Below are positions 10,636-22,541 of a stretch of 64,000 nt of DNA, piece by piece. This DNA is from Membranipora membranacea (lineage: Eukaryota > Bryozoa > Gymnolaemata > Cheilostomatida > Membraniporidae). A model generated the notes under the pieces. That model was not told where the DNA came from. It was given only the letters and a program-made list of their open reading frames with translations, and searched no databases. The stretch lies in the NCBI GenBank assembly GCA_914767715.1, contig OU612070.1, forward strand, positions 16,325,501 to 16,389,500, written 5' to 3'. The position numbers were made by a program, and so were the translations under genes. Numbering within the stretch: the stretch's first letter is position 1; each line of letters begins with the position of its first letter.

Positions 10636-12530
10636 GCTCGGTATAACAAAGAGAGAGGAACTCGATAACTTTATGAAGCAAAACTTCTCAAGTAGTGATA
10701 AAATATTCAAAAAGAAGAAAGAGCTGGATAAAGCTGAGGTAAGCTGATTCTATTTCCTTTTAATTATCTTCTTTTCCAAGAGAAGGGAGACATTTTATGG
10801 TATAAAATCTCTATGAAATTTTCCCAAACGTTTTCAAATTGAACTATATGGATGACTTAATGGAAGCCATATCTTTGAAACACATCATGCAGCTGACATT
10901 GAATTATAGTATCGGCTGAATTAATTTTACATGAGACAAAAACATTGATAGTAGAAAAACACAACAATGAAAACAACTTAAAATATGTCAATGAATCAAA
11001 CAAAAGGTGCAAACTCTTGTCTCTTATTTTTTTAAATTAAGACTGTGCTGCTTTGATTTGTAGAAAAATTGGCACAGTTTCTTGAAAGAAGTAGACACTG
11101 AGTTGACAGGATACGGCTCCAGTCCACATCTAGTAAAAGTCGGAGATGAGTTGGACCTTGACAGCGACCTGATAGATCTTGATACAGGAGAAGCTGTCAG
11201 TGTGAAGGACAGTCTAAAGTGTGGGCAGGTGGTGCTGATGATATTATTACGCCACTTTTCCTGACCCCCCTGACGAATGCACCTTGCTGACCTCCAGAAC
11301 CGCCAGGTAAACTAAACTAACTCCAATGCCAAAGAGTATTGACAAAAGTTAAAACTTGATAAGGCAAGGCAATTTCTCTTCTCAGTTAAAAATAACAGAG
11401 CGACATGAAATTCACAACGTTGTCAGGTAAAGAATAATCATACTCCGAAAGCCTAAAACTGCAGTTGGTCTCTAGTGCCGTGAGAGAGATTTCTATTAAT
11501 TGCAGAGATATCATGTATTGCATCAACTGTTATTATAAACGCCTCAAAAATGCTGTCCGGATTTATCCATGAACATTAGAAAAGGGAATGCGACTCCAGA
11601 TTCGAAAGGGAGATGTTGGCTCTACAAATATTGTGTATCCTGAGCTGAAAGTTTTCGCAGGTCATACAGTCATATAGTGTTATAAAGAGATATGTCACAT
11701 CTGCCCTGATAACAAACTTTTAACTGAAATATCGGATTATGTAGCTCATAGACTTATTCCAATTCAAAGAAAGTTTTACTTTTAAAATTTGCAGTCCGAG
11801 TTCGGAGATGCAGTGAGGTTTGTATTCGTCTCATATGGTCCATTAGAAGGTATAAGACGTTGGAGAGAAGAAGTTAAATGTACTTATAAGATGTACACCA
11901 ATCCAAGCAGATCTTTATATCAATATGTAGGCGTGCCAAGATCAATCTACAAGGTAAGGGAAGGACTATCCCACTAACAGCAACCTGCAGAAAATTTCAC
12001 TATGACTACCTTTTCTTTAGCCAATGTGTTGGCTCTGATCTGATTGGCTGTTAGGTAGGCTCCCACCAGCCAATCAGATTCAACACATTGGCTATCTTTT
12101 TCCTTTATTACTATGCATCTTTTTCTTACAAATCTTGCTGCAAAATCATTTTTATAGCATTGGTTCTCAACTGATGTTGATTGAAATGGTCTAAACAAAC
12201 TGGGTGGTTGTGTAACGGAGCGGGTGCGGTAATGCGCGGCTGTTTGGTGAATTCGCTGTTTAATCATCTATCCAAGTGTTGATTATGTAAATATTCTGGT
12301 TCCTGATTTATTTTTAGCACTGGAGTATTGGTAGAATTATGACTGCTGCTGAGCAGATAGCAGAGGGGAAACCGCTTGGTAAACTGCATGTTGATTTCAC
12401 AAATGATCCTCATCAGCTGGGCGGAGATTTTGTTCTCAATAAAGATGGCCACTTCCTGTTGTTACATCGTAGCTCAAATCCGAAAGATCGGCCCACTGTA
12501 GACCAACTGATCACACTTTGTAATCAGTAG
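10636..12530 (+). CDS. SELENOL: Selenoprotein L (Prx-like/thioredoxin-like 2 fold), 5' end incomplete
   Basis: Four coding exons join in frame: 10636-10738 (entered in phase 2), 11064-11306, 11795-11953 and 12318-12530 (stop TAG). At least one upstream exon with the start codon is missing. The centre of exon 11064-11306 reads ...RHFS-TGA-P-P-TGA-RMHLADLQNRQ before a clean GT donor. Relatives of the AhpC/TSA-2 (Prx-like 2) family have the form RHF.C..C at this place, so both TGAs replace the redox cysteines and give U-x-x-U, the signature of selenoprotein L. After them come YTNPSRSLYQYVGVPRS, then GGDFVLNKDGHFLLLHRS and DRPTVDQLI, typical of this fold. The role is an inferred diselenide-forming thiol oxidoreductase; the substrate is unknown. 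A candidate SECIS follows the stop. If read as ordinary stops, the protein would end exactly at the catalytic motif. Confidence 0.9.
11262..11273 (+). other. SELENOL: Double UGA recoding site (Sec-Pro-Pro-Sec)
   Basis: TGA CCC CCC TGA lies in frame within the exon. Coding similarity continues on both sides without a frame change (VVLMILLRHFS before, RMHLADLQNRQ after). Both TGAs fall where relatives carry catalytic cysteines. Confidence 0.88.
12018..12094. repeat. Inverted repeat in selenoprotein L intron
   Basis: Arms of about 28-33 bases: TAGCCAATGTGTTG...TGATTGGCTG on the left and CAGCCAATCA...CAACACATTGGCTA on the right, with a roughly 16-base loop. It is MITE-like, lies in the last intron, and has no clear target duplication. 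Confidence 0.85.
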
Positions 12531-12625
12531 ACTTATGGTTGTCTTCCATTGACTATGGATATTATATTTTTACTTTAGCTTACCCTTATTTTCACCTCAA
12601 TGAAATATAGATCTACTTGATTTTC

Positions 12626-12695
12626 TGGTACCCAATGATGACTACCATCTAAATCTTTATGAGATGATGTGTGTTTGATGAATATGTACTGCTAA
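12626..12695 (+). promoter_or_regulatory. Candidate SECIS element in the 3' UTR
   Basis: Core ATGA (12635-12638) is followed by 12 bases and then AAA at the start of the apical loop (12651-12653). A descending strand with AGATG pairs with CATCT, and TGAT (12676-12679) provides the GA side of the quartet. Below the core, GGTAC (12627-12631) pairs with GTACT (12686-12690). The element lies about 100 bases after the stop and before AATAAA at 12835. The upper helix has mismatches, so this is a hand-folded candidate only. Confidence 0.5.
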
Positions 12696-12834
12696 ATCTT
12701 GTCTTTCAATATGCCATTCGATGTGAGAATATTGAAGCTTCACATTTTCCATACACAGTAACTGTGTTTGGTATCGAATCAAAAATAGCTTGTAATATTT
12801 TTACAATCATTTATATTAAACAATGTCTGTTATA

Positions 12835-12840
12835 AATAAA
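12835..12840 (+). other. Polyadenylation signal of selenoprotein L gene
   Basis: AATAAA about 305 bases after the stop codon. Confidence 0.65.
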
Positions 12841-12859
12841 CGAGGAGACAACTTTATAT

Positions 12860-14880
12860 CTTAATCACTGTTACCCGTACCCCATCTCTAGTTTTCTTTT
12901 TAAAAAATACTGCTTCACTCATTCGTTGGATACAAAAATTCAGCGGCGTCCAACCCAAAAGTGAAGTCAAGAATTGAAACATATAGCTGGTATTTATTTA
13001 TTTTCATGGACATCATTTTCTCACACAAACTACTAAAAATGTCTGATGTTATCATTGGCTTCCAAAATCAATATGATTGGAATTTGTCCCAAGGCTAGAC
13101 AAGAAAAGTCTTCTGTTTTTTCAGCACGTTCCCAGGAGGCCCTTCAAAATTCCATTTTCCATGTACCATGGTAGCCATTTGGTCATTTTTTACAGTCAGT
13201 CATACCACTTATTTTCAAGACCTCTGTATCTCTGTAAAGTTTTACAAAACTTCATCCTCTCCATGACAACTCTCTGGTGACAAAGTTCTCCATCCATCGA
13301 CCGAACCGATCAAACCGAGGTTCAATTATCTGTTGATGGTCTTGCATTTTTGTGGCATTGAACTTCTAGCAATATCCTCAGATGACTTGGCGCATCGCCT
13401 AACTTTCAGATTTTTATTTCATATTTTGTTTGCACCTGCCGCTGGCCCGATTGTTCAGATTTGTTGGCCTTCCTGTTTCTAACATAATGCACAAATTGTA
13501 TTGTAGACTTTAAAAACACACGACTTGTTATCGCCAGACATGTGTAATTTTTCATGGAAAATGACTCCAAATGTATCTAACTACCTTTGACGGTCTGTGC
13601 TGACCTTGATACATGAGCTATTCTGCTGAAAATTGGGATGTGCCTTGTATAAACAGCACATCAGAGAAAACTAGCATTTATCTTTTTCTCTTACTTATTC
13701 AATCTGTTTTGAATCGTTGCTTGAAATTAAACACCACTTCTTCAAAAAAAAATCACACACATTATGACGTGATGTAAATATACTATTTTAAACCTAAAAA
13801 TATGATGAACCATATCTCTAAATATGAATATGCTCACTTAAAAATTTCTAGCAATCAAGTTGGCTCAGCCATCCACTTTGCGGAAACAGCCTTTTTGGCG
13901 TCATTCCGTAGAGACAATGACTCAACGTCATCCAATCAAATTGTTGATGAGCTGTTAACCATCAGAAGCTAGGCAGCTTTCCTAACGTGTACAAAAAATA
14001 AATATTTGCTGACCCCCGTGTATCTACCTTAACCTACTTCCTTCATTACACCTCCCTTCCTGACCCTATAATTAATTGTGATTGATAGGTTTTTTATATT
14101 TTCATACATAGAAATTTAATTTTAATTGAAAAAAGAAGTAGCCTAAATAATTTTAAATATTTTTAAATTTACTGAATAATAAGTTTCAAATTTTTAGGTT
14201 TTTTGAATAAGCAGATCAATAGCAATTAGCTGAAACTGAGCATTCTTAACAGCAAACAGTCCTGTCTCAGTTTGTTATGGCTTACATAATTTGCAAAAGA
14301 ATGGTTATATCTGTAAATGATCCAGGGAGATAACTCAGAAAAACACAACCCAAAGAATGTATTAGAGAAATGACGAAAGCAGGAACTGTAGCAAGTGACT
14401 CAAGCAAATTATCAGCTAACCCAGAAAGTGTCCCTATCAATCACAATGTGTCAAACATCAGTAAAAGTGTTTATGAATGCAAAAAAACCACCAATTTTCA
14501 TATCAAAGGATTCTCATAGCATTGACCGAAAAATAAAAAATTACAATTACATAACTGAACTACACTGCATATCGATTGCGAAAAGTGCGTATGGGTTCAA
14601 CAGTAATGTGTATATATAATATATTTACTTTTATATTATTTTTATAATATATTTTACTTTTATAATATTATATATATTTATATATAATATATAAATATAT
14701 AATATATTTACTTTTATTGGCATAAATCTCATTTGTTTAAAGTAAAACAAAGCAATAATTTGTCAAATAAAAGTGGAGTAACTTGACGTTGAGTTTGCAG
14801 TGACCTCTGAAAGTTCATTTTGGGGCAAAAAGTGCCCTTTTCAAATTGATCCCTCTGTGCCTTGTTATTGAGGTATTTGA
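12860..14880. other. Intergenic stretch between convergent genes
   Basis: I see no gene. The right part is very AT-rich (14608-14716). On the minus strand, AATAAA (14713-14718) is the likely polyadenylation signal of the lectin gene that ends at 14881. Confidence 0.55.
14608..14716. repeat. AT-rich imperfect repeat
   Basis: The phrase ATATATTTACTTTTAT recurs three times between runs of TA. It can fold on itself in many ways. Confidence 0.75.
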
Positions 14881-17800
14881 TTAGTTTGTTTTCACAGGCA
14901 CGGGACCGCCTGGAGGTGCGTTTGGGTCGAGCTCACATATATAGTCATGAACTTCTGAACAAGAAACATCATCCCATTTAAAGTTCTGAAGTGTTGGTTT
15001 ATCATCACCAGTTCTTCTCCCACCGAGGGCTTTGACACAGTCACCACTAAAGCTAGGCTGTACCTTAACACAAGAAGATAATCAAAAAATCAAATATCAA
15101 ACGACATCACTCGAATTATATTTAAAATTATATTTGCTCTATTTCAGTTATCTGAGCAATCTTGTTGATTGATCTGATTATTTCCGACACACATATCTTC
15201 AAGAAATAAATGGATTCTTGTGTTTTACGTGGGAAGAAAGACTAGCGAGTAGCGAAGCTGTCATTGATTACCTGTTCCCAATCGGCAACTGTAAATTTAA
15301 CTCCATCACCAGCAGCTGTTTCTTTGCGACCATACCATTTGAAGTTTCCCGAATCACTTTTAGCTCCAATCCAAACCTGTCCCCGCTTCCAAACTGATAA
15401 AGAATAAATAGTACGATTTCAAAAATAATTATTCACGAATCTCTCACAATTGTCAAAAAAGGAGAGTTGGATAACAGCTATGCCATACTAACTGACAGTG
15501 TTGTGATATTGACAACTGATAATTCTTTCGCTGGGTCAGACCAAAGAGTTAGAGACTCTTCTCTTTGGGCAGACTTATTTTGAACAAGTGGAACTCCTGT
15601 CACTATGTAATCATACAAAAAGTCTACAATGATTACCAAATTTATAATTGAAAAATATTATTTTGACATGACACGGCACGACATGACACGACACGACACG
15701 ACAAGACAAGACATGACATGACGTGACGTGACGTGACGTGACGTGACGTGACGTGACATGACATGACATGACATGACATGACATGACATGACATGACATG
15801 ACATGACATGACATGACATGACATGACATGACATGACATGGCACGGCACGACATGATATGACATTATCACCAATAAGTGATAATTAGCCTGACAGGGTCC
15901 AATATCCTGATAGCAACAACAGGAAAAAAATCCACATCAGCCTGGTATTGTTTCAGTGTTATTTTTGCTTCTCATTATTCCAATGAATTCACATTTTGGC
16001 AATTGAGAAAACATTTAAATCAATTTTAACTTAGTTTGTAAAATACCCACAGCGTTCAGTTTGTCTTAAGTTGCTGAACCAGTTGAAAGATTCCACTGTA
16101 TCGAAGACAGCAAGAGTTTCACCATCGGCAGCACATGCTGCCGCAGAATCAGTCCAGTCCAGTAGTGTACCATCTAGTCGACGGAAACATGTCTGAGAAT
16201 AAGGATTGAATCTATAGCTGGCACTGGGACAAGGATTAGCTGCAACAGCAACAGAAGATATAAACAAATAATAATCCAACAAGTAACAGGGCTGCTCACG
16301 TTCGGGACGTTCACTTTCATGAGGACACTTAAGTAATTTTGATGTACACTTTAAATGTGGCGATGTCCTGAATTGATTTCTATCTGACAGCTCAGTGTAA
16401 TTCCATAGAAAGGCTCGCCTAGGTTCTTCATTTTTATACAAAACTGACAATATGAGGTGAGACCAAGTCTACAAGCAAACCAATTATAGAGCTAGAATAT
16501 TAATTGTATCACAAATATATCAGTTTAGAAAATTGGTGGAATTCTCATTGTGTCTAAGAGGTCATGTCAAAACAAAGAATATAATATAGTTTGCCTTTTT
16601 ACAACATTTTCTCTCGTCATAATCAAGAAGCAATGGAAACTCTGCCATCTTAACTCCTTCTTTTTCACACAGCCTCATTTGTCAATATACATTCGTCAGT
16701 GATTATAATAAAGTACATGCATAACAAACCCAAAAAAAACCATATAGATCCACTTAAATTTTTATCTGAAAGGATGAGCTAGTGGAATTTGTATCAATTG
16801 GAATTGGTATCAATTGGAATTGGTTTCGATTGGAACTGTCAGTGAATATTACTTACCTTCCAGGGGGCAGTTGTCTGGGCAGGTTCCGGTGGTAGCAGAG
16901 TTGATCCCGCATGTACTCACATCAAAGATAGTACCTGGAGCACACATCTGCTTTGCCCCGCTCAATGGGTCATTCATGTCTGTAGATTGGTAGAATGTAG
17001 TACAATCATCGCTAGAGACAGCAAAGTAATAGTTCCCTGGTGACCCCTCACAAAAACATGATGAATCGATTGCCCTTGCTTGTTCCACACTTGCTGTAGG
17101 GTATGGTATGTCAATATCAGGACACTTTCGGGGGCAGTTTGAATAATTGCTGTCGTAACAGCTACAAGAATCGAGGTCAAATATGGTCCCAGGGGGACAT
17201 TGCTCTTTTACTCCGCTTGCCGGATTAAGAATGTCGGTGTACTGGTGCATGTATGACCGACAACCATCATTCAATATGGGAGCAAAGTACTTGATGCCAG
17301 CTCTGCATGAGCAGGAGGCCGTTACCTCTGTCTCCAGTTCTTTTGCAGTTATTGTATCTGCTGTATAAAATGATAAAAGAAGAAAACTCATTCACTTAAA
17401 CAAAGATGTATGAAATATGGGCTTTGTGTCGTCTTCTCATTTTTGGTGAGCTCAATGGTAGGAATGAGTCATTTGTATGTTACGTTATAATAAGGTATCT
17501 GTGAGGTTTGCTAACCTAGCTATTCATTTTCTACGATGGTCATGCCCTGCAATGTAACTTCTGAGGATTAAGGTGCAGAATCAAATGTGAGAGGGTTTTT
17601 GTGTCTTATTATGCTTGGATTAATGTTTTGGTTACCAAAAGAGTAACCACCATAGATTATATACAAAAGTGTTGTTAAATTCAATTATTTAAGTCACACA
17701 TTCCAGCTGCATATAAACTAAAACCATGCTTCACATCAAATGAAACAGTCTCGCCCTGAGGTACAAAAACATTACCTTTTTAAAATGTATCACATTATTT

Positions 17801-17913
17801 ACACAGTATGAATAATTATCTTATTTAATTATATTATTGTTAATTACATTACCTGCTGCCGGCAACACTGTCAGCAACTGCAGAACTACCAAAGACCAAA
17901 CAAAGGCTTTCAT
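14881..17913 (-). CDS. Secreted protein with two chitin-binding-like modules and a C-type lectin domain, 352 aa
   Basis: Five coding exons on the minus strand: 17853-17913 (signal peptide, starting MKAFVWSLVVLQLL), 16857-17360, 16051-16239, 15272-15393 and 14881-15063 (a second in-frame acceptor would end this last exon at 15057). Exon 2 encodes two Cys-rich modules (residues about 25-185), each with a C.C start, a YFA stretch and CPPGTIFD or CAPGTIFD. This resembles peritrophin/CBM14 chitin-binding modules, but one usual Cys is replaced. Exons 3-5 form a C-type lectin fold: QTCFR, LAVFDTVESFNWF, VWIGAK, KWDDVSC and YICE. I see no EPN or QPD sugar-binding triplet, so calcium-dependent sugar binding is doubtful. 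The donor after exon 3 (T|GTGGGT) was chosen because it alone keeps frame into WKRGQVWIGAK. Likely a secreted recognition protein. Confidence 0.87.
15665..15863. repeat. ACATG/ACGTG pentanucleotide satellite
   Basis: About 40 pentamers in homogeneous blocks: mixed ACACG/ACAAG/ACATG units, then seven ACGTG in a row, then 17 ACATG, then degraded units. It lies in intron 3 of the lectin gene. The open frames read through it are artefacts of the repeat. Confidence 0.95.
16783..16837. repeat. 16-base tandem repeat
   Basis: About three copies of GGAATTGGTATCAATT, in intron 2 of the lectin gene, 20 bases from the donor of exon 2. Confidence 0.8.
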
Positions 17914-18115
17914 CTGAAATCATAACAGAAAACTAAGTGATATATCATGTTGGATAGATTGACTAGGTGACAACTCACTCTCATAAAATCGGAGCATGAA
18001 TCACTTGTTTGGTATCATTATACATCCTTTTGATTTTGGCATACTTTAAGTCTTGAACAATGTATTGAAATTCTCAAAATGAATAAAAATTGTTTACAAT
18101 ATGCATTAAACTCAC

Positions 18116-18218
18116 CTTCTGGTGTGATTCAGATACATGTATCTAAGTAAAGACCATGTATCAAAGCAGTGCTGTCTTGCTGCAATGAGTTCTACAAGCA
18201 TGATGCGCCAATTTATAC
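18116..18218 (-). promoter_or_regulatory. Promoter and non-coding first exon of the chitin-binding/lectin gene
   Basis: On the minus strand a TATA box (GTATAAAT, near 18212-18218) precedes a short leader. The leader ends at a good donor (AGAAG|GTGAGT, exon edge at 18116). The next acceptor (GATTTCAG) lies directly before the start codon at 17913. So the gene has an untranslated first exon of about 70 bases and a 202-base leader intron. Confidence 0.65.
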
Positions 18219-19437
18219 TCAATCCCAATCAAATAATATAATTGGGCAAAGGTCTGACCATGAACTAATTACATAACGATGGAAATACATTGCCCGCTCA
18301 GACTTGTTGGCAACTCATAATTATTATACTTCTGTCTGATATCAAGCAAATCAATTTATAATTTAATACACCCTTTGTTAAATTGAATTAAACTTGTTGA
18401 CTTAAAATGATATTCAACTGCAAAGTCATTCTTTGCTGTGCATTGATTAAGCAGTCCTGCACAATATTGGTTATAAGCAAATTAAATGTCGCCTGTTTAT
18501 CCAGGCATGTTATTTCAATAATGATAATTCATAATTATATACCCTAGGCAAAATTGTGGATGCTGTATCTGTTGTTTACTCAGCAACATAACTATGTGGT
18601 CCCAGATTAAAAATCTTTCGAAGGCAGAAGTGATAGAGCAAAAATAAACCCGATAATTAAATGCCAATGTACAAGAAGAGGAAAGTGCAATAACATGTCG
18701 AACAGATTTTATTCTTATTATAAGAAGTTATAATTACATCTTTTGATGCCACAAAGCTTCGCCTGTTTGTTTCAATTTACAATAAAATGTATCAAAAAGC
18801 ACTGATTTATCACTAGAAATATACTAGAGTGTGATATGATTACTAACATTAATATTGCATTCATAGTGGATCCAACTGCCCTTTCATCCTCTTATCTGTT
18901 TGGTTTCCTACTTTTTTTATATTGTCAACTGTAGAACCTTGTGGAATGTATCTCTTCTTTCGTCAGTTGTAATGGCTGAACATCCAAGCAACCCATATTT
19001 CAAACAACATCTTGATATTGGGCATGTGGGCATCATCACCACTTTACACTCACATTTTTTTAGTTTCCTAACTCTTAACTTGTTCGATGAAATAGAATAA
19101 AACAAAATCAAACTGTGAATAATGAGGCAGTACTACAAGGTAGGTGAGCAAGCAGCAAGGTAAGTTTACTTGGCATATTTTTACTGCAGTTTGAATGCAT
19201 TGGTGGAAAGAAATAAGATTTAAAGAAAAGGTAGCCACAACCTGACACCAACACCTGACACCCAAACATGTATATAATTTGACTCCAATTGCAGCATCGT
19301 TTTACAAGCAATGACATTTATTAGAACTTTCACAGTACGTTATGATTTGCCTTCTCGCTCACAGATGCTTGAGCTTGATGAATAAAGGTAATCAAGCGCA
19401 GGTGGTAAAAGGAGAGTAATTTAAGATTCTACAGCGG

Positions 19438-19663
19438 CAAGGCCGTAGTTCTAGGTGAGCTAGGAGGCACCGCCATCCTTAGAAAGCTAAATACAGCGAC
19501 CTAAAACACTCTAATTGAATCATCCATGTCAGAATCAGCTCCTCTGGGATTTCCATTTACTTATTATATGGCTTAAATTGCTTGGGGAGGAGGTGACTGG
19601 TGAGGCTTTGAACTCGCCTTGGACTTTTGCCTCCCCTACCATTTTTACTAATCTACGGCCCTG
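19438..19663. mobile_element. MITE of the CAGGGCCGTAG family, copy 1
   Basis: It begins CAAGGCCGTAGTTCTAGG and ends CTACGGCCCTG, which is the inverted form. The interior is alignable by eye with 34493-34721: both share GTCAGAATCAGCTCCTCT and TTTCCATTT. The ends are hAT-like. No clean target duplication remains. Confidence 0.75.
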
Positions 19664-21089
19664 AGAGGTATTCAGCTCACAGATCATCTGACAGTGCTCA
19701 TAGTTACCTGATAGACACGACAAAGTTCGAGAGCACTTAATCACACAAGCAAACTGCTGGGAGTGAGCCTTTACAGTTTGAACATTTTGAGCAGCTAGTT
19801 TGTATCCCTTAATTTTGCAAGCGGAGAGAGTAATTCCAGATCATTACGTTCCACACCATTAACTTCATCTTGCTGATTTTCATTTATAATAATATTATAC
19901 TATTCGGTCATTTGGTCATTGGTATAAAATCCTGTTTTAACCTATGTCAAACTACCTCAAAACGAGATTGTTAACCATTTCTAGATGGAAAAATTGATGG
20001 AGTTTAAAATATTGGGGAATTACAGACTTTGCATGCACTTTGGATCTTCTGCTGGTCCGTGTTGAAAATGAAAACGCGCAGCGAGGCATTTTTGATTGCA
20101 TATGAATAGTTTCAGGTGACATTGATTTTGTCAATTCGCAGTGACGCAGCATGTATTTTATAATGTGTAATGTGGTCGTGAATAAATGATGTGGGACATA
20201 TTTAAATTCCTTCAGGCTTAGATTATTTCATCCCTCACTGACCAGTCTTATTTTGCTTAATTTTTGTGCAAGCAATGAACATCCTTTCTCTCAGTGAGAA
20301 CAGCAGGATGATAGTAACATAGGCTGACATCAGTCAGGAAGCAAGGAAATTTAGACTGGAAAAGGCATAAAAATTAGTCTGACATTGCTCGATGGACGGA
20401 CATGGATGGTCATTGTACAAACCTTGAAGGACATTGGACGGACATCATGAAAAAATGGATAGGAACGCGCATGGAAATTTGCCCAATGTTGCCTGACAGA
20501 TGGACATGAACATTGTATTCTTGATACTAACGTTCCTCCTTTTCATTTGTTTATTTATTTATCCAATTTGTTCACTGATCAAGCATGTGAATATGTGGTA
20601 CATCAAGAAATCAAGTTCCTTTCAGCACTATTATATGGACCTGTCCATGGCTCATGGCCATGCTGATAAAAGTAAAGATTGCAGTAACCTAAAGCGACGC
20701 ATGCTGCAGTAACCTAAAGTTATTGAGCATGCTTGGTCCAATTAATCTTGAACATATGATATGAGGTATGTGAACTATGATTTGATATGACAAGCATGAG
20801 TGTTAAGGTCATTACCTTGAACTGTTCGCCATTCTTCCACGTAAAGCAATGATGATGCCAGTGCTCATGGAGAAGTATCGCGAGGTCTTGCTGTGCCTTA
20901 ATAGACTAGGGCCTGAAATACTGGCTCCAACAAAGCGAAGGAATTTCGAGTTTTGGCTTTTCCAGGAATCAGGTACTCAATTTCCATGGCGAATACGTGT
21001 CATAATCCTGAAGAAGAGGTGAGAAGCCAACATAATTTGCACATAAAGCAATGGGTGATGGACCGAAGGTGCCCCAGCGTATGGGTGTC

Positions 21090-21380
21090 ACTTAGTAATT
21101 ACAGTGTAATTACTTAGTAATTACTTAGTAATTACTTAGTAATTACTTAGTAATTACTTAGTAATTACTTAGTAATTACTTAGTAATTACTTAGTAATTA
21201 CAGTGCTCAAGAGATCTTGTGAAGTTAGATGATTAGGAGATCCAGCTGAAGTAGTGGGGCCATTTACTACAGTGACCCAGTGATTATGTCGAAAATATAT
21301 TGCAGTGATAAGGTGATCTTTGCCTAACTTAGTAATTACAGTGCTCAAGAGATCTTGTGAAGTTATGATTAGGAGATCAT
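21090..21380. repeat. 11-base tandem array and flanking ~140-base duplication
   Basis: ACTTAGTAATT is repeated about ten times (21090-21207). The last unit runs into a segment containing CAGTGCTCAAGAGATCTTGT. That segment, including its ACTTAGTAATT edge, recurs at about 21328-21380. The unit is itself almost palindromic (TTACTTAGTAA). Confidence 0.85.
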
Positions 21381-22541
21381 GTCTGAGGTGATTGCAGTGC
21401 TTTATATGTGATATTTTGTAATTCAATGATTAGGAGATCCTCTCCAGGTGTTTCCAGTGAATATATGATCTAGCAAGTTTAAAATGGGGTTTCCCAGTCA
21501 TTTGCAACTAAAATCCAATGATTTGATTTAAGAGTTTAAATTAATTTAAGGCAAAGTAAAGATCAAAAGAAGAGACTGCGCTGTATCTGTGTATCTCGGT
21601 GACTAATAAAGTTGATACGGTTGTGTTTTATATCGGCAAATTTTGGGCACATAATAGGCCAAAGAATATACTGTAATGTTCCTATTATTAGCTGGATTGA
21701 GTGAGCAATTGAGGCATATATAACGTGGAAAAAGGGTCATGTTTTGTATATAGATTGCCAAATGGCAATGGTTCAATAATGGAATATGATAGAACATATA
21801 CATTATTGCTAGGGGGTAGTTACAGAAAATGAGGGGTAGCAACTATCTCATGTTCTCCACAAAGTGCAATGACTAAATGATGCAAATGAAGGTCATGCCC
21901 TGATTGGCCTGTAAACTGATAAATCCTGGTATTCCTGATCATAGGGACTCAAGTTGCTTGGAGTAACATAAAAGTTGCAATAAAATAAGAGACCTGATGA
22001 TATATCGAATCATGGTCGAGGTCATGACTCAAAAAGGTCTCTTATTACCACACCTGCAGGTAAGCTATCTGTCAAAATGTATGTCAAAACAACTTAAAAA
22101 ATGAAGGATGCCTCAGATAAAGCCTTCAAAAAGGTAGGCAGGCAAGCATAATATAGATCCAGATTGGACTCAAGCCAGAATAATTCAAAGAACTAAAGTC
22201 TGGTACACTGGTGCTACAGAAAGACAAAATAATATGCTTGTAAGTCTGTTTAGAAAAAACAGCTATATTTTTGACGCTGACTGTTTGTTGACATGAGTAT
22301 TTTTAATTTAGCTCAACATTTTATCGCTGCTGATAGACACATTTTACGCAATTGTTATAAAAGTAATCGTAAATATTTTATCATGCCAAAAACTAGAACC
22401 TCGAGAGTTTTGTGCAGCTTTGTGCCTTTTAGTATTCGTCTTCTAAAAAACTGAGAAGAGATATGGTTCTGAGAGATATGTGTTTCTGACACAATTACCA
22501 AATAAACTCAACTGATTCAATTCATTCATTCATTAATTTGT

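Larger units (their letters stand above)
18220..22541. other. Intergenic stretch with repeats
   Basis: No supported gene. It contains a MITE copy (19438-19663), GGACGGACAT-rich sequence near 20390-20510 that resembles the repeat at 24522-24712, an 11-base tandem array (21090-21207) with a duplicated neighbour, and a 12-base inverted repeat AATAAGAGACCT around 21983-22046. Confidence 0.55.

Noticed and set aside
10544-10747. Open frame with a hydrophobic N-terminus running into the first known selenoprotein L exon
   Set aside because: The hydrophobic part is pyrimidine-rich intron before a TTTGCACAG acceptor, not a signal peptide.
11082-11264. A short protein ending at the first TGA (11262-11264)
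   Set aside because: Coding similarity continues in the same frame past both TGAs into three further exons, and the TGAs sit at catalytic positions. Recoding is the better reading.
15611-15873. Several minus-strand frames rich in MSCHV repeats
   Set aside because: Translation of the pentanucleotide satellite; no coding evidence.
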